Positions 6,655-15,209 of a stretch of DNA of 15,209 nt are shown here, piece by piece. The notes under the pieces were generated by a model. That model had not been told where the DNA came from and did not search any database. It was given only the letters and a program-made list of their open reading frames with translations. The DNA is taken from NCBI GenBank assembly GCA_032433595.1, contig JASWJB010000576.1, positions 1-15,209 on the forward strand, written 5' to 3'. Origin of the DNA: Conoideocrella luteorostrata. Its lineage: Eukaryota > Ascomycota > Sordariomycetes > Hypocreales > Clavicipitaceae. A program made the position numbers and the translations under genes. How positions within the stretch are numbered: position 1 is the first letter of the stretch; every line of letters starts with the position of its first letter.

Positions 6655-6960
6655 TAATAGGTTACTTTCCCTTAGCTATAAATATCCTAGGACTATATTA
6701 TATTTTAATATATCTATAATATTATATATAATAGTTTTAAAATATCCTTAAATAATAAATAATAAGTAAGGAGTCTTTATATTAATTATCCTATTATTAT
6801 AAGAAAATATTTCTCCTTTAATATTATAAAGTCAATAAGGTTCCCTTTTTATATTCTATAGTAATTAGTAATAATTAATAACTTTAGGTAAAATATAGTT
6901 ACTTATTATACTACTATTTATAAGTGCTTTTACGTAATATCCTAAGATCTTAGCTTCTAA
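6655..6960 (-). pseudogene. RIP-degraded protease relic, left copy
   Basis: Minus strand reads KALINSS around 6924-6910. The catalytic DSG triad has become Asn-Ser-Ser, by GAT/C to AAT/C and GGN to AGN, both RIP-type. It mirrors 13625-13930. The end is approximate. Confidence 0.5.
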
Positions 6961-8574
6961 TATTAGTTTATGTTATATTTTACTATTATTAGTTTTACAT
7001 AGGGTTATTAGTTTTTTTCTTGTTAAGCTAGTCTATAGCCCTTTTATAAATAGTATACCTTGTTTTTTAGATCTAGAATAGTTTCTTTATTAATTTATTT
7101 TCTAATTTCCTTATATTATTTTATAGCATTACTGTTTTTAATAGCTTACTTAAAACTTATTCTTTATTTATATAGATATATAAGTTATATATATATTTAG
7201 TGTTTTATTTCTATGTGCTAATTATAATAATAGTCCTTATAATTTACTATATATTTCTATTAATAGTTTTATATATTATATTAGCACTATTTATTATAGT
7301 AATCCTTGTTTTATTATTATAATTTCTTAGCTTTTATAGGGTTATCTTTTTTATATAACTTAAATAATTACCTTATATCTTAGTATATTTTAGGTGTTTT
7401 AAATTACTATTTATACTATTCCTTTACCTTATTTACTAAATATTCTAGATATTATAGTAGGTTATATGTATTATAGTTAGTTATTCTATAGGCTTTTATT
7501 CCTAGTAATTACTTATATTATTAATAGTTAATGTATTTTTCCTTTTAATGCTATTTAATTGCTTTTCCTAGTAAGTGTATTTAGTATATATTTATTTTAT
7601 ATAATAGTATTAATGCTTTTATGTTTTAGCACTATAGTAATATACTTACGTTAAGTTTAAGGATAATAATATATTCCTTATTTCTAAGTGTTATTCTTTA
7701 TTCTTTAAGTTTATAGGCTAGGTATAGTTATGTGATTTTATAACCTATTATTTATTTTAGGAAGATATTTAGTCTTACCTTAGTATAAAAATGCGTTTTA
7801 TATCTAAAGTATATATATAATGCCTATAAGATATAATAATATTTATTATAATATAAGTGTATTTATAAGTTATCCTTAAATTCCCTTAATAGTTCTTATA
7901 ATCCTATAGCTATTACTATAAAGTTATTACTTAGGATTAAGATTACTATATTTTTTTCTTATAGTATAGGTTAGTATTAAATAAATATTTATTTTTAATT
8001 AAATATAAGAGATTTAGGTTTAATTTATATAAGAATATTTTAGTATTATATATTATAGTACTTTATATTATATTATAAGGTAGTTTACTTATCCTTATTG
8101 CTTCCTTTATATAATAATATTTTATAGTCTTAGTTAAACTTATTATTACTATTATTACCTTTAGGTATATCTTAATCTTAATTTATAGTGTTAAATAAGC
8201 TAGTGTTATTAACACTTAGTGCCTTTTCTCCTTATAGCTATATAAGAAGTTATATAGCTTTTTTTTCTTATTATTAAAGGTTATTTTCTATTACTTATTA
8301 TGCTTTATTTATTCTTATTTAGATTTCTTAGTAAGTTTATTATTTAATTTATTAAGGTTTAGTTCCTTATTCCTTTTTTAGTAAAGGAATTCTACTAGTT
8401 ATAGCTAAGGTTTTCTTAGGCTATTTTAGAAACTATTTATTACCTTATTTATTATTAAGGTATATAATATAATTATTATTATAATATTTAGTTTAGTTAA
8501 GGTTTTAATGTTTAATATTTATATTAATATTATTGCTTTATTTCTTATTATCTAGAGCTAGTTTCTATTTTTTC

Positions 8575-9245
8575 TTAGGTTACTTATATTCCCTAAAGAA
8601 ATATCCTTTTTTCCTATAATTATAGTACTTTACCTTTTTTTTATTAAACTTCTTTATAGTGTTTAAGTTTATTTATCTTAAGTTAGTAATATATATATAT
8701 ATAATAAGCTTTTATTATTATTTACCTTAGTTACTAAGGTTTCTTTATATATTATTATATTAATTCTTATTACTTTAATTCTTTTCTTAGTATTACTTAT
8801 ACTATTTATTATTAATATATACTATAATACTAATATAGTTAGCAAAAGTATTTAGTTAGTTTAGTTTATAAAGTTTATTTTTAACTTCCTCCTTAAGTCT
8901 TTTATAGTATATAGACATAAAATAGGCTTATTTTTATAAAAGTTTAGAGATTATTTATAAAAATATTATAAAATATTTAAATATTAATCCTTTTTATTAT
9001 AGGTTTTATAGTTTACTTTTTACCTTTTATTCTTTATTTATAATTTTAAAAGTCTAATAAATAAAGTTCTTAAATTCTTAATAAAATAAAAAAATATAAA
9101 TTATATTTAGTTTATAGGTTCCTAAGAAAGAGTTTTTTATATAGTTATATAATATAGGTTTAAACTAAGAGAGTATAAGTCTAGTAAGTTTACCTATAGT
9201 ATACTATACTTTAAATACTTTATTTTTAAATTATACTAAAAAATA
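8575..9245 (-). pseudogene. gag: RIP-degraded gag relic, left copy
   Basis: Mirror of 11340-12010. Readable islands include YYKRLKEEVKNKLYK in the capsid region and, at 8630-8583, KYYNYRKKGYFFREYK. The latter is a CCHC knuckle in which the cysteines and the histidine have become Tyr by C-to-T or G-to-A changes. Its first knuckle Cys is lost too, whereas the right copy keeps it. Boundaries are approximate. Confidence 0.6.
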
Positions 9246-9879
9246 TATAAAGTAAGCTTAAAGTTAAGTAAGGAATAATTATAAGGTACTTATAGTATTA
9301 TTAAATAATCCTAGTAATATAAGCTTTAGTACTTCTCTTAGGTTTTTACCCTTTATAACAAAGGTAGTAAGTTTATTAAGTTTATTAATTTAGCCTTAGT
9401 ATATATTAGCTTATTTTTATATATATTAAGCTATTTTACTTATATATTATTTAACTTATTTAATTTAACTTTAAAGGAGTTAAATTATATTATTATATTT
9501 ATTATTAAAGTTAATATTTATAGTATCTTAGGGATCCTTCTCTTTTCCTTTAAAGCTTAATTTATACTTAGTGTTAAGAGCTATATTAATAATATAAGGT
9601 ATTACTTAGAGTAATATAGTGTAAGTCTAAATAAGAGTCTTTAATATATAATAGCTATAGTTAGTTCCTAAGGAATAAACCTAAGTTATAGTTTATATTA
9701 ATAAAGGTTATAAGGTATTATATATTTTAAGCAAAGAGATATTATATTATAATAGTTTAAGTAATTAATAAATATAAATAAATAATTATAATAATTAAAT
9801 AACTAATTAAAGACTAATTATTTAAGATATCTAAAGAGTATAATCTAGTAATGCCTATATAATAAGAGGTTTACCTTTA

Positions 9880-9957
9880 GTTCATATAAACTAAAGTGAA
9901 CTTTATATATACTATAGGGGAGGGTTCACTAGAGGTTCACGTGAACTAAAGTAAACC
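9880..9957 (-). repeat. Tandem palindromic E-box-like repeats in the old LTR (left copy)
   Basis: The perfect palindrome gttcacgtgaac (9935-9946, CACGTG core) is part of a ~22-bp unit of the form GTTCACTTTAGTTCACGTGAAC on minus. A second, more decayed unit is at 9880-9901. Both also occur in the right arm, at 10629-10651 and 10685-10706. Their place in the LTR suggests promoter elements or internal repeats; function is inferred. Confidence 0.5.
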
Positions 9958-9959
9958 TA

Positions 9960-10071
9960 ACTATGCTTTCCCACGGAATATCTCCTGTTCTGTTCGTAGG
10001 TTACGTGTGGTAGTGGGGGTTTGGCGCCCCGTGGCCGGCCTTCTTGCAGCCCGCTAGCTAGGGTCGTAACA
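9960..10071 (-). repeat. LTR tip of left old element, spared from RIP
   Basis: A GC-rich island in the TA desert. It is the reverse complement of 10515-10626 with few differences (such as cagcccgct against cagcctgct, tttggcg against tttagcg), each of them a C/T or G/A change. It keeps CpA and CpG sites such as gccacgg on its minus strand. It ends gtcgtaaca at 10071, the outer end of the LTR. Confidence 0.75.
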
Positions 10072-10514
10072 GCTAGTAAGCTACTTATAAGCTATATAAG
10101 CAAAAACATAGAAAGTATACTTAAAGTGTATATATTTATGCTATATCTTTAAAGCTTTACTACTCTCTTTATTAGTTATAAGAGCTAGCCTATAAGAGTA
10201 AGTTAATTACTAAGCTTATTATCCCTGCTATTACTAGCTAAAAGGCTAAGAGAGTTAAGTTAATTACTTAATTTTTAATAGCTTATAATTATTTTATTAC
10301 CTTATTAGCTATAGTTATTACTAAACCTACTGCTAAGGTAGTACTAAGCTATACCCCCTTACTTATAACTCTTGTTTATAGTGTTACTCTCCTAGGCACT
10401 CTTAGTGTTCCTATAGGGATAATTAATATTAATAAAAGCATTTACTATTTAAATAAGTTTATTAGCTATACTATAATTACCTTAGGTAGTATAGTAGCTA
10501 GTTACTATACTACG
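10072..10514 (+). pseudogene. RIP-degraded relic of the antisense Cys-rich gene
   Basis: This aligns with 696-1138 at a constant offset of 9376, with no indel over 443 bases. Nearly all differences are C-to-T or G-to-A. By hand I count only about twenty others, many of them synonymous or Ser/Ala/Thr exchanges in the antisense frame. CpA and CpG sites are almost all changed, and C before T mostly survives. RIP creates many stops (at codons matching CAG, CAA and CGG, for example). The codon matching the TAG at 746-748 is TAA here. Both ends coincide exactly with the LTR tips of the flanking elements, so this is the old target sequence they landed in. It starts and ends within the antisense gene, so it cannot show whether the gene stood alone or inside an older chromovirus. 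Confidence 0.9.
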
Positions 10515-10626
10515 TGTTACGACCCTAGCTAGCAGGCTGCAAGAAGGCCGGCCACGGGGCGCTAAACCCCTACTACCACACGTGACCTACAAACGGAACA
10601 GGAGATATTCCGTGGGAAAGCATAGT
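10515..10626 (+). repeat. LTR tip of right old element, spared from RIP
   Basis: A GC-rich island mirroring 9960-10071, with intact CpA sites (gcaagaagg, acaaacgg, aacagg) that are absent from the sequence on both sides. Past about 10626 the LTR grades into TA-rich DNA with two decayed repeat units at 10629-10651 and 10685-10706. Confidence 0.75.
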
Positions 10627-11339
10627 TAGGTTTACTTTAGTTCGCGTAAACCTCTAGTAAACCCTTCCCTATAGTATATATAGAGTTTACTTTAGTTTAC
10701 GTAAACTAAAGGTAAACCTCTTACTATATAGGCACTACTAGATTATACTCTTTAGATATCTTAAATAATTAGTCTTTAATAGTTATTTAATTATTATAAT
10801 TATTTATTTATATCTATTAATTACTTAAATTATTATAATATAATATCTCTTTGCTTAGAATATATAATACCTTATAACCTTTATTAATATAAACTATAAC
10901 TTAGGTTTATCCCTTAGGAATTAACTATAGCTATTATATATTAAAGACTCTTATTTAAACTTATACTATATTACTCTAAGTAATATCTTATACTATTAAT
11001 ATAGCTCTTAATACTAAGTATAAATTAAGCTCTAAAGGAAAAGAGAAGGATCCCTAAGATACTATAGATATTAACTTTAATAATAAATATAATAATATAA
11101 TTTAACTCCTTTAAAGTTAAATTAAATAAGCTAAATAATATATAAGTAAAATAGCTTAGTGTATATAAAAATAAGCTAATATATACTAAGGCTAAATTAA
11201 TAAACTTAATAAACTTATTACCTTTACTATAAAGGGTAAAGACCTAAGAGAAGTACTAAAGCCTATACTACTAAGATTATTTAATAATACTATAAGTACC
11301 TTATAATTATTTTTTACTTAACTTTAAGCTTACTTTATA

Positions 11340-12010
11340 TATTTCTTAGTATAATTTAAAAATAAAGTATTTAAAGTATAGTATATTATAAGTAAACTTA
11401 TTAAACCTATACTCTCTTAGTTTAAACCTATATTATATAACTATATAGAAAACTCTTTCTTAAGAACTTATAAACTAAATATAGTTTATATTTTTTTATT
11501 TTATTAAGAATTTAAGAACTTTATTTATTAAACTTTTAAAACTATAAATAAAGAATAAAAAGTAAAAAGTAAACTATAAAACCTATAATAAAAAGGATTA
11601 ATATTTAAATATTTTATAATATTTTTATAAATAATCTCTAAACTTCTATAAAAATAAGCTTATTTTATGTTTATATACTATAAAGGACTTAAGGAGAAAG
11701 TTAAGGATAAACTCTATAAACTAAACTAATTAAACACTCTTGCTAATTATATTAATATTATAGTATATATTAATAATAAATAGTATAAGTAATACTAAAA
11801 AAAGAATTAAGGTAATAAGAATTAGTATAATAATATATAAAAAAACCTTAGTAACTAAGGTAAATAATAATAAAAGCTTATTATATATATATATATTACT
11901 AACCTAAGATAAATAAACTTAAATACTATAAAGAAGTTTAATAAAGAAAAAGTAAAGTGCTATAATTATAGGAAAAAAGGATATTTCTCTAGGGAATATA
12001 AGTAACCTAA
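11340..12010 (+). pseudogene. gag: RIP-degraded gag relic, right copy
   Basis: The capsid region is readable in one frame with many stops. A good landmark is YKGLKEKVKDKLYK near 11679-11720, which matches the conserved GL-K-EVKDEL type motif of Ty3 Gag. The zinc knuckle at 11955-12002 reads KCYNYRKKGYFSREYK; the spacing of a CCHC knuckle is kept, but two Cys and the His are now Tyr. Boundaries are approximate. Confidence 0.75.
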
Positions 12011-13624
12011 GAAGGAATAAAAACTAGCTTTAAATAGTAAGAAATAAAGCAATAATACTAATATAAATATTAAATATTAAAACCTTAACTAAACTAAATA
12101 TTATAATAATAATTATATTATATACCTTAATAATAAATAAGGTAATAAATAGTTTCTAAAATAGCCTAAGAAAACCTTAGTTATAACTAGTAAAATTCCT
12201 TTACTAAAAAAGGAATAAGGAACTAAACCTTAATAAATTAAATAATAAACCTACTAAGAAATCTAAATAAGAATAAATAAAGCATAATAAGCAATAGAAA
12301 ATAACCTTTAATAATAAAAAGAAAAAGCTATATAACTTCTTATATAGCTATAAGGAGAAAGGGCACTAAGTGTTAATAACACTAGCTTATTTAATATTAT
12401 AAATTAAGATTAAAACATACTTAAAGGTAGTAATAGTAATAATAAGTTTAACTAAGACTATAAAATATTATTATATAAAGGAAGTAATAAAAATAAGTAA
12501 ATTACCTTATAATATAATATAAAGTACTATAATATATAATACTAAAATATTCTTATATAAATTAAACCTAAACCTTTTATATTTAACTAAAAATAAATAT
12601 TTATTTAATACTAACCTATACTATAAGGAAAAAATATAGTAATCTTAATCCTAAGTAATAACTTTATAGTAGTAACTATAGGATTATAAGAACTATTAAG
12701 GGAATTTAGAGATAACCTATAAATACACTTATATTATAATAAATATTATTATATCTTATAAGTATTATATACACACTTTAGATATAAAATATATTTTTAT
12801 ACTAAGGCAAGACTAAATATCTTCTTAAAATAAATAGTAGGTTATAAAATTATATAACTATACCTAGCTTATAAACTTAAAGAATAAAGAATAATACTTA
12901 GAAATAAGGAATATATTATTATCCTTAAACCTAATATAAGTACACTATTATAGTGCTAAAACACAAAAGCATTAATACTACTATATAAAATAAATATATA
13001 CTAAATACACCTACTAGGAAAAGTAATTAAATAGCATTAAAAGGAAAAATATATTAACTATTAATAATATAAGTAGTTACTAGGAATAAAAGCCTATAGA
13101 ATAATTAACTATAATATATATAACTTACTATAATATCTAGAATATCTAGTAAATAAGGCAAAGGAATAGCATAAATAGTAATTTAGAACACCTAAAATAT
13201 ACTAAGATATAAGGTAATTATTTAAGTTATATAAAAAAAATAACCCTATAAAAGCTAAGAAATTATAATAATAAAACAAGGATTACTATAATAAATAGTG
13301 CTAATATAATATATAAAACTATTAATAGAAATATATAGTAAATTATAAGGACTATTATTATAATTAATATATAAAAATAAAACACTAAATATATATATAA
13401 CTTATATATTTATATAAATAAAGAATAAGTTTTAAGTAAGCTATTAAAAATAATAATGCTATAAAATAGCATAAGGAAATTAGAAAATAAATTAATAAAG
13501 AAACTATTCTAGATTTAAAAAATAAGGTATATTATTTATAAAAGGGCTATAAACTAACTTAATAAGAAAAAAACTAATAACCCTATGTAAAACTAATAAT
13601 AATAGAATATAATATAAACTAATA
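12011..13624 (+). other. Degraded interval between gag knuckle and protease, nothing assigned
   Basis: About 1.6 kb of TA-rich RIP-mutated DNA, mirrored in the left arm (about 6961-8574), so it belongs to the element family. I recognise no domain in any frame. It is longer than the usual gag-protease interval of Ty3 elements, so it may hold an extra coding segment or an old insertion. Confidence 0.45.
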
Positions 13625-13930
13625 TTAAAAGCTAAGATCTTAAGATATTATATAAAAGCACTTATAAATAGTAGCATAATAGGTAACTATATCTTACCTA
13701 GAGTTATTAATTATTACTAACTACTATAGAATATAAAAAGGGAACCTTATTAACTTTATAATATTAAAGGAGAAATATTTTCTTATAATAATAAAATAAT
13801 TAATATAAAAACTCCTTACTTACTATTTATTATTTAAGGATATTTTAAAACTATTATATATAATATTATAAATATATTAAAACATAATATAGTCCTAGGA
13901 TATTTATAGCTAAGGGAGAGTAATCTACTA
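13625..13930 (+). pseudogene. RIP-degraded protease relic, right copy
   Basis: KALINSSIIGNYI occurs around 13655-13693, with the DSG triad at 13667-13675 turned into Asn-Ser-Ser. Further on, IVLGYL (near 13890-13908) matches the ILG-PW end of gypsy proteases. Same order and spacing as residues 50-140 of the young Pol. Confidence 0.7.
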
Positions 13931-14429
13931 ATTAACTAAAGGACTAGCTATTTACGTTAAAATAATAGCATAAATTAATAGTATTAAAATAATTTAGAAA
14001 AAGCAAAATTTCGCTATAACTTAGTTACTATAGAAGTAAGTAAGATATATAAGGCAAAAGCTAAACCTATAATAATAGAGATTATATTATAACCTAGAAT
14101 ATATTATAAATAAATAAAATTAAAGAATTATAAGATTTAAAGAGTTATTACTACTTTAAGGAAAAACCTTATATATATTAATAATATAATAAAAAAGCCT
14201 ATAAAGATAAAAGAAAGTCTTAAAATAAAGGAAAAATAATTAAAAAATATCCCTAAGAAATACTAAAAATACATAAAACTATTTAAAGAAAAACTTAATA
14301 CTAGATTACTAAAATATAATAAATAAAATTATAAGATTATTTTAAAAAAAAAAATATTAATAATATTTAATAAAATCTATAGTTTTAATAAAAAGTAACT
14401 AAAAATACTATAAAAATATATTAATAAAA

Positions 14430-15209
14430 TATTAACTAAAGGCTATATATAAATATTAACTTTAAAAGTAAGATACTTTATTATATTTATATTAAAAAAA
14501 AATAAGAAATTATATCTTATTATAGATTTTTAATAACTTAATAATATTATTATTAAGGATTAAATACCCTTATTACTTATTACTAAGTTATAAGATTAAT
14601 TACATAAAATAAATTAATTTATAGCTTTAAATCTTAAGGGAGCTTATAACTTAATTTAAATTAAAAAAAGTAATAAATAAAAGATAGCTTTTAGAATAAA
14701 GTTTAAACTATTTAAATACTTAGTTATATTATTTAGACTTATAAATACACTTATAATATTCTAAAGAATAATTAATAATATACTATAAAAATATCTTAAT
14801 ATTTTTATAATTATATATTTTAATAATATCTTAATTTTCTTAAAGAATCTTAAAGAATATAAGGAATATATATATAAGGTTTTAGTAATACTTTAGAATA
14901 TAAAGTTATTAATAAAACTAAAGAAAAGTAAGTTTTATATATAAAAAGTGAATTTCCTTAGATATATTATTTAACTTAATAAAATATAAATAAAAAAAAC
15001 AAAAGTTAAAGCTATTAAGAAATAATTAATACTAAGAAATATTATAAAGGTATAAAGTTTCCTAGGATTTATAAATTATTACTAAAGATTTATAAGGAAT
15101 TTTAGAAAAATTATAATACTATTATATAAACTTATAAAGAAAAATAAAACATAGGAATAAAGTAATTTAGTATAAAAAGCTTTTAATAGTATTAAAAAAC
15201 TAATACTCT
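14430..15209 (+). pseudogene. pol: RIP-degraded reverse transcriptase relic, right copy, cut by window end
   Basis: Successive RT motifs are visible across stops in one frame: the K-LY-IIDF..LNNI region (about 14500-14560), ALNLKGAYNLI-like sequence near 14620, and the catalytic YxDD turned into YFNN at 14816-14827 by G-to-A changes. A FLGFINYY motif near 15060 marks the RT/RNase H connection, and QKAFNSIKKLIL lies at the very end. This is the segment missing from the left copy. Confidence 0.85.

Larger units (their letters stand above)
6268..10071 (-). mobile_element. Old RIP-degraded Ty3/gypsy element, left copy, 5' part, cut by the young element
   Basis: This minus-strand mirror image of 10515-14317 starts with an LTR at 10071 (TGTTACGACC on minus) and runs leftward through gag and protease to 6268. 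There the young element interrupts it before RT. Base composition is extremely TA-rich, CpA and CpG are nearly absent, and no ORF of note remains. Relics are a gag segment, a zinc knuckle (8583-8630) and a protease motif (6910-6918). The mutations differ in detail from the right arm: the gag motif reads KRLKEEVKNKLY here and KGLKEKVKDKLY there. The two copies therefore mutated at least partly independently. The 3' remainder should lie left of the window. Confidence 0.85.
6268..14317. repeat. Giant inverted repeat (3.8-kb arms, 443-bp spacer)
   Basis: Left arm 6268-10071 and right arm 10515-14317 are reverse complements along their length: corresponding positions add to about 20585-20586 at every landmark checked (LTR tip, LTR repeats, gag, knuckle, protease, and the ctagattact / agtaatctag pair at the outer end). 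Differences are mainly RIP-type. It arises from two gypsy elements facing each other head to head. Confidence 0.88.
10515..15209 (+). mobile_element. Old RIP-degraded Ty3/gypsy element, right copy (runs off the window)
   Basis: Begins TGTTACGACC, a usual style of gypsy LTR end, and runs plus-strand through LTR, gag (about 11340-12010), a long intervening stretch, protease (about 13625-13930) and RT (from about 14430), then off the window before RNase H. There are no intact ORFs; stops and D-to-N, G-to-S, C-to-Y and H-to-Y changes are all RIP-type. The RT is a typical Ty3/gypsy sequence but a different family from the young element, whose motifs differ and whose gag has another knuckle. The inner end of the LTR and the primer site could not be placed. 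Confidence 0.87.

Noticed and set aside
8690..8704. Short TA dinucleotide runs (also near 11883-11897)
   Set aside because: Expected by-product of RIP in this composition and mirrored between arms.
6268..15209. Possible mitochondrial or bacterial AT-rich DNA
   Set aside because: The TA-richness is explained by C-to-T and G-to-A decay of recognisable nuclear gypsy sequences; no organelle genes seen.
6268..15209. CRISPR array, tRNA or rRNA genes
   Set aside because: No regularly spaced direct repeats and no cloverleaf or rRNA sequence recognised; the repeats present are inverted or LTR-related.

Overview
The window is repeat DNA from a filamentous ascomycete (probably Pezizomycotina). Three things point there: a chromodomain-bearing Ty3/gypsy retrotransposon, large tracts degraded almost purely by C-to-T and G-to-A changes as in repeat-induced point mutation (RIP), and a fungal-style cysteine cluster in an accessory ORF. 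No ordinary host gene, rRNA or tRNA was recognised.

Positions 1-6267 hold one young, GC-rich chromovirus-type Ty3/gypsy element on the minus strand. Its LTRs are very short (about 131 bp, the left one cut by the window edge) and identical over 127 bp. Read in its own direction it carries: LTR (6267-6137), a leader with a 12-bp inverted repeat, gag (6009-4921), a textbook -1 frameshift cassette at the gag/pol overlap (4945-4907), pol with protease, RT, RNase H and the start of integrase (4924-1967), an internal deletion that removes the integrase catalytic Glu and shifts frame (about 1988-2003), the integrase tail with a chromodomain (to 1240), a 1.1-kb extra segment carrying an antisense Cys-rich ORF (497-1243, plus strand, one in-frame TAG), a polypurine tract and the second LTR.

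Positions 6268-15209 are a TA-rich RIP desert without ORFs. It is a giant inverted repeat: two copies of a second, older Ty3/gypsy family lie head to head. One is on minus (10071 down to 6268, where the young element has cut it) and one on plus (10515 to the window end). Relics of gag, zinc knuckle, protease and, in the right copy only, RT are still readable. Only the outermost ~110 bp of the two facing LTRs escaped heavy mutation. Between them sits a 443-bp spacer (10072-10514) that aligns base for base, without indels, to positions 696-1138 of the young element. It is a RIP-mutated older copy of the antisense Cys-rich gene.

The implied order is: an old copy of the antisense gene (alone or within an old element) was present; two copies of the second gypsy family landed in it in opposite orientations; RIP degraded everything; later the young chromovirus inserted into the left copy and has not been visibly RIPped. 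Its chromodomain suggests it was directed to this heterochromatin. Its missing integrase residue suggests it was mobilised in trans or was damaged while being copied.
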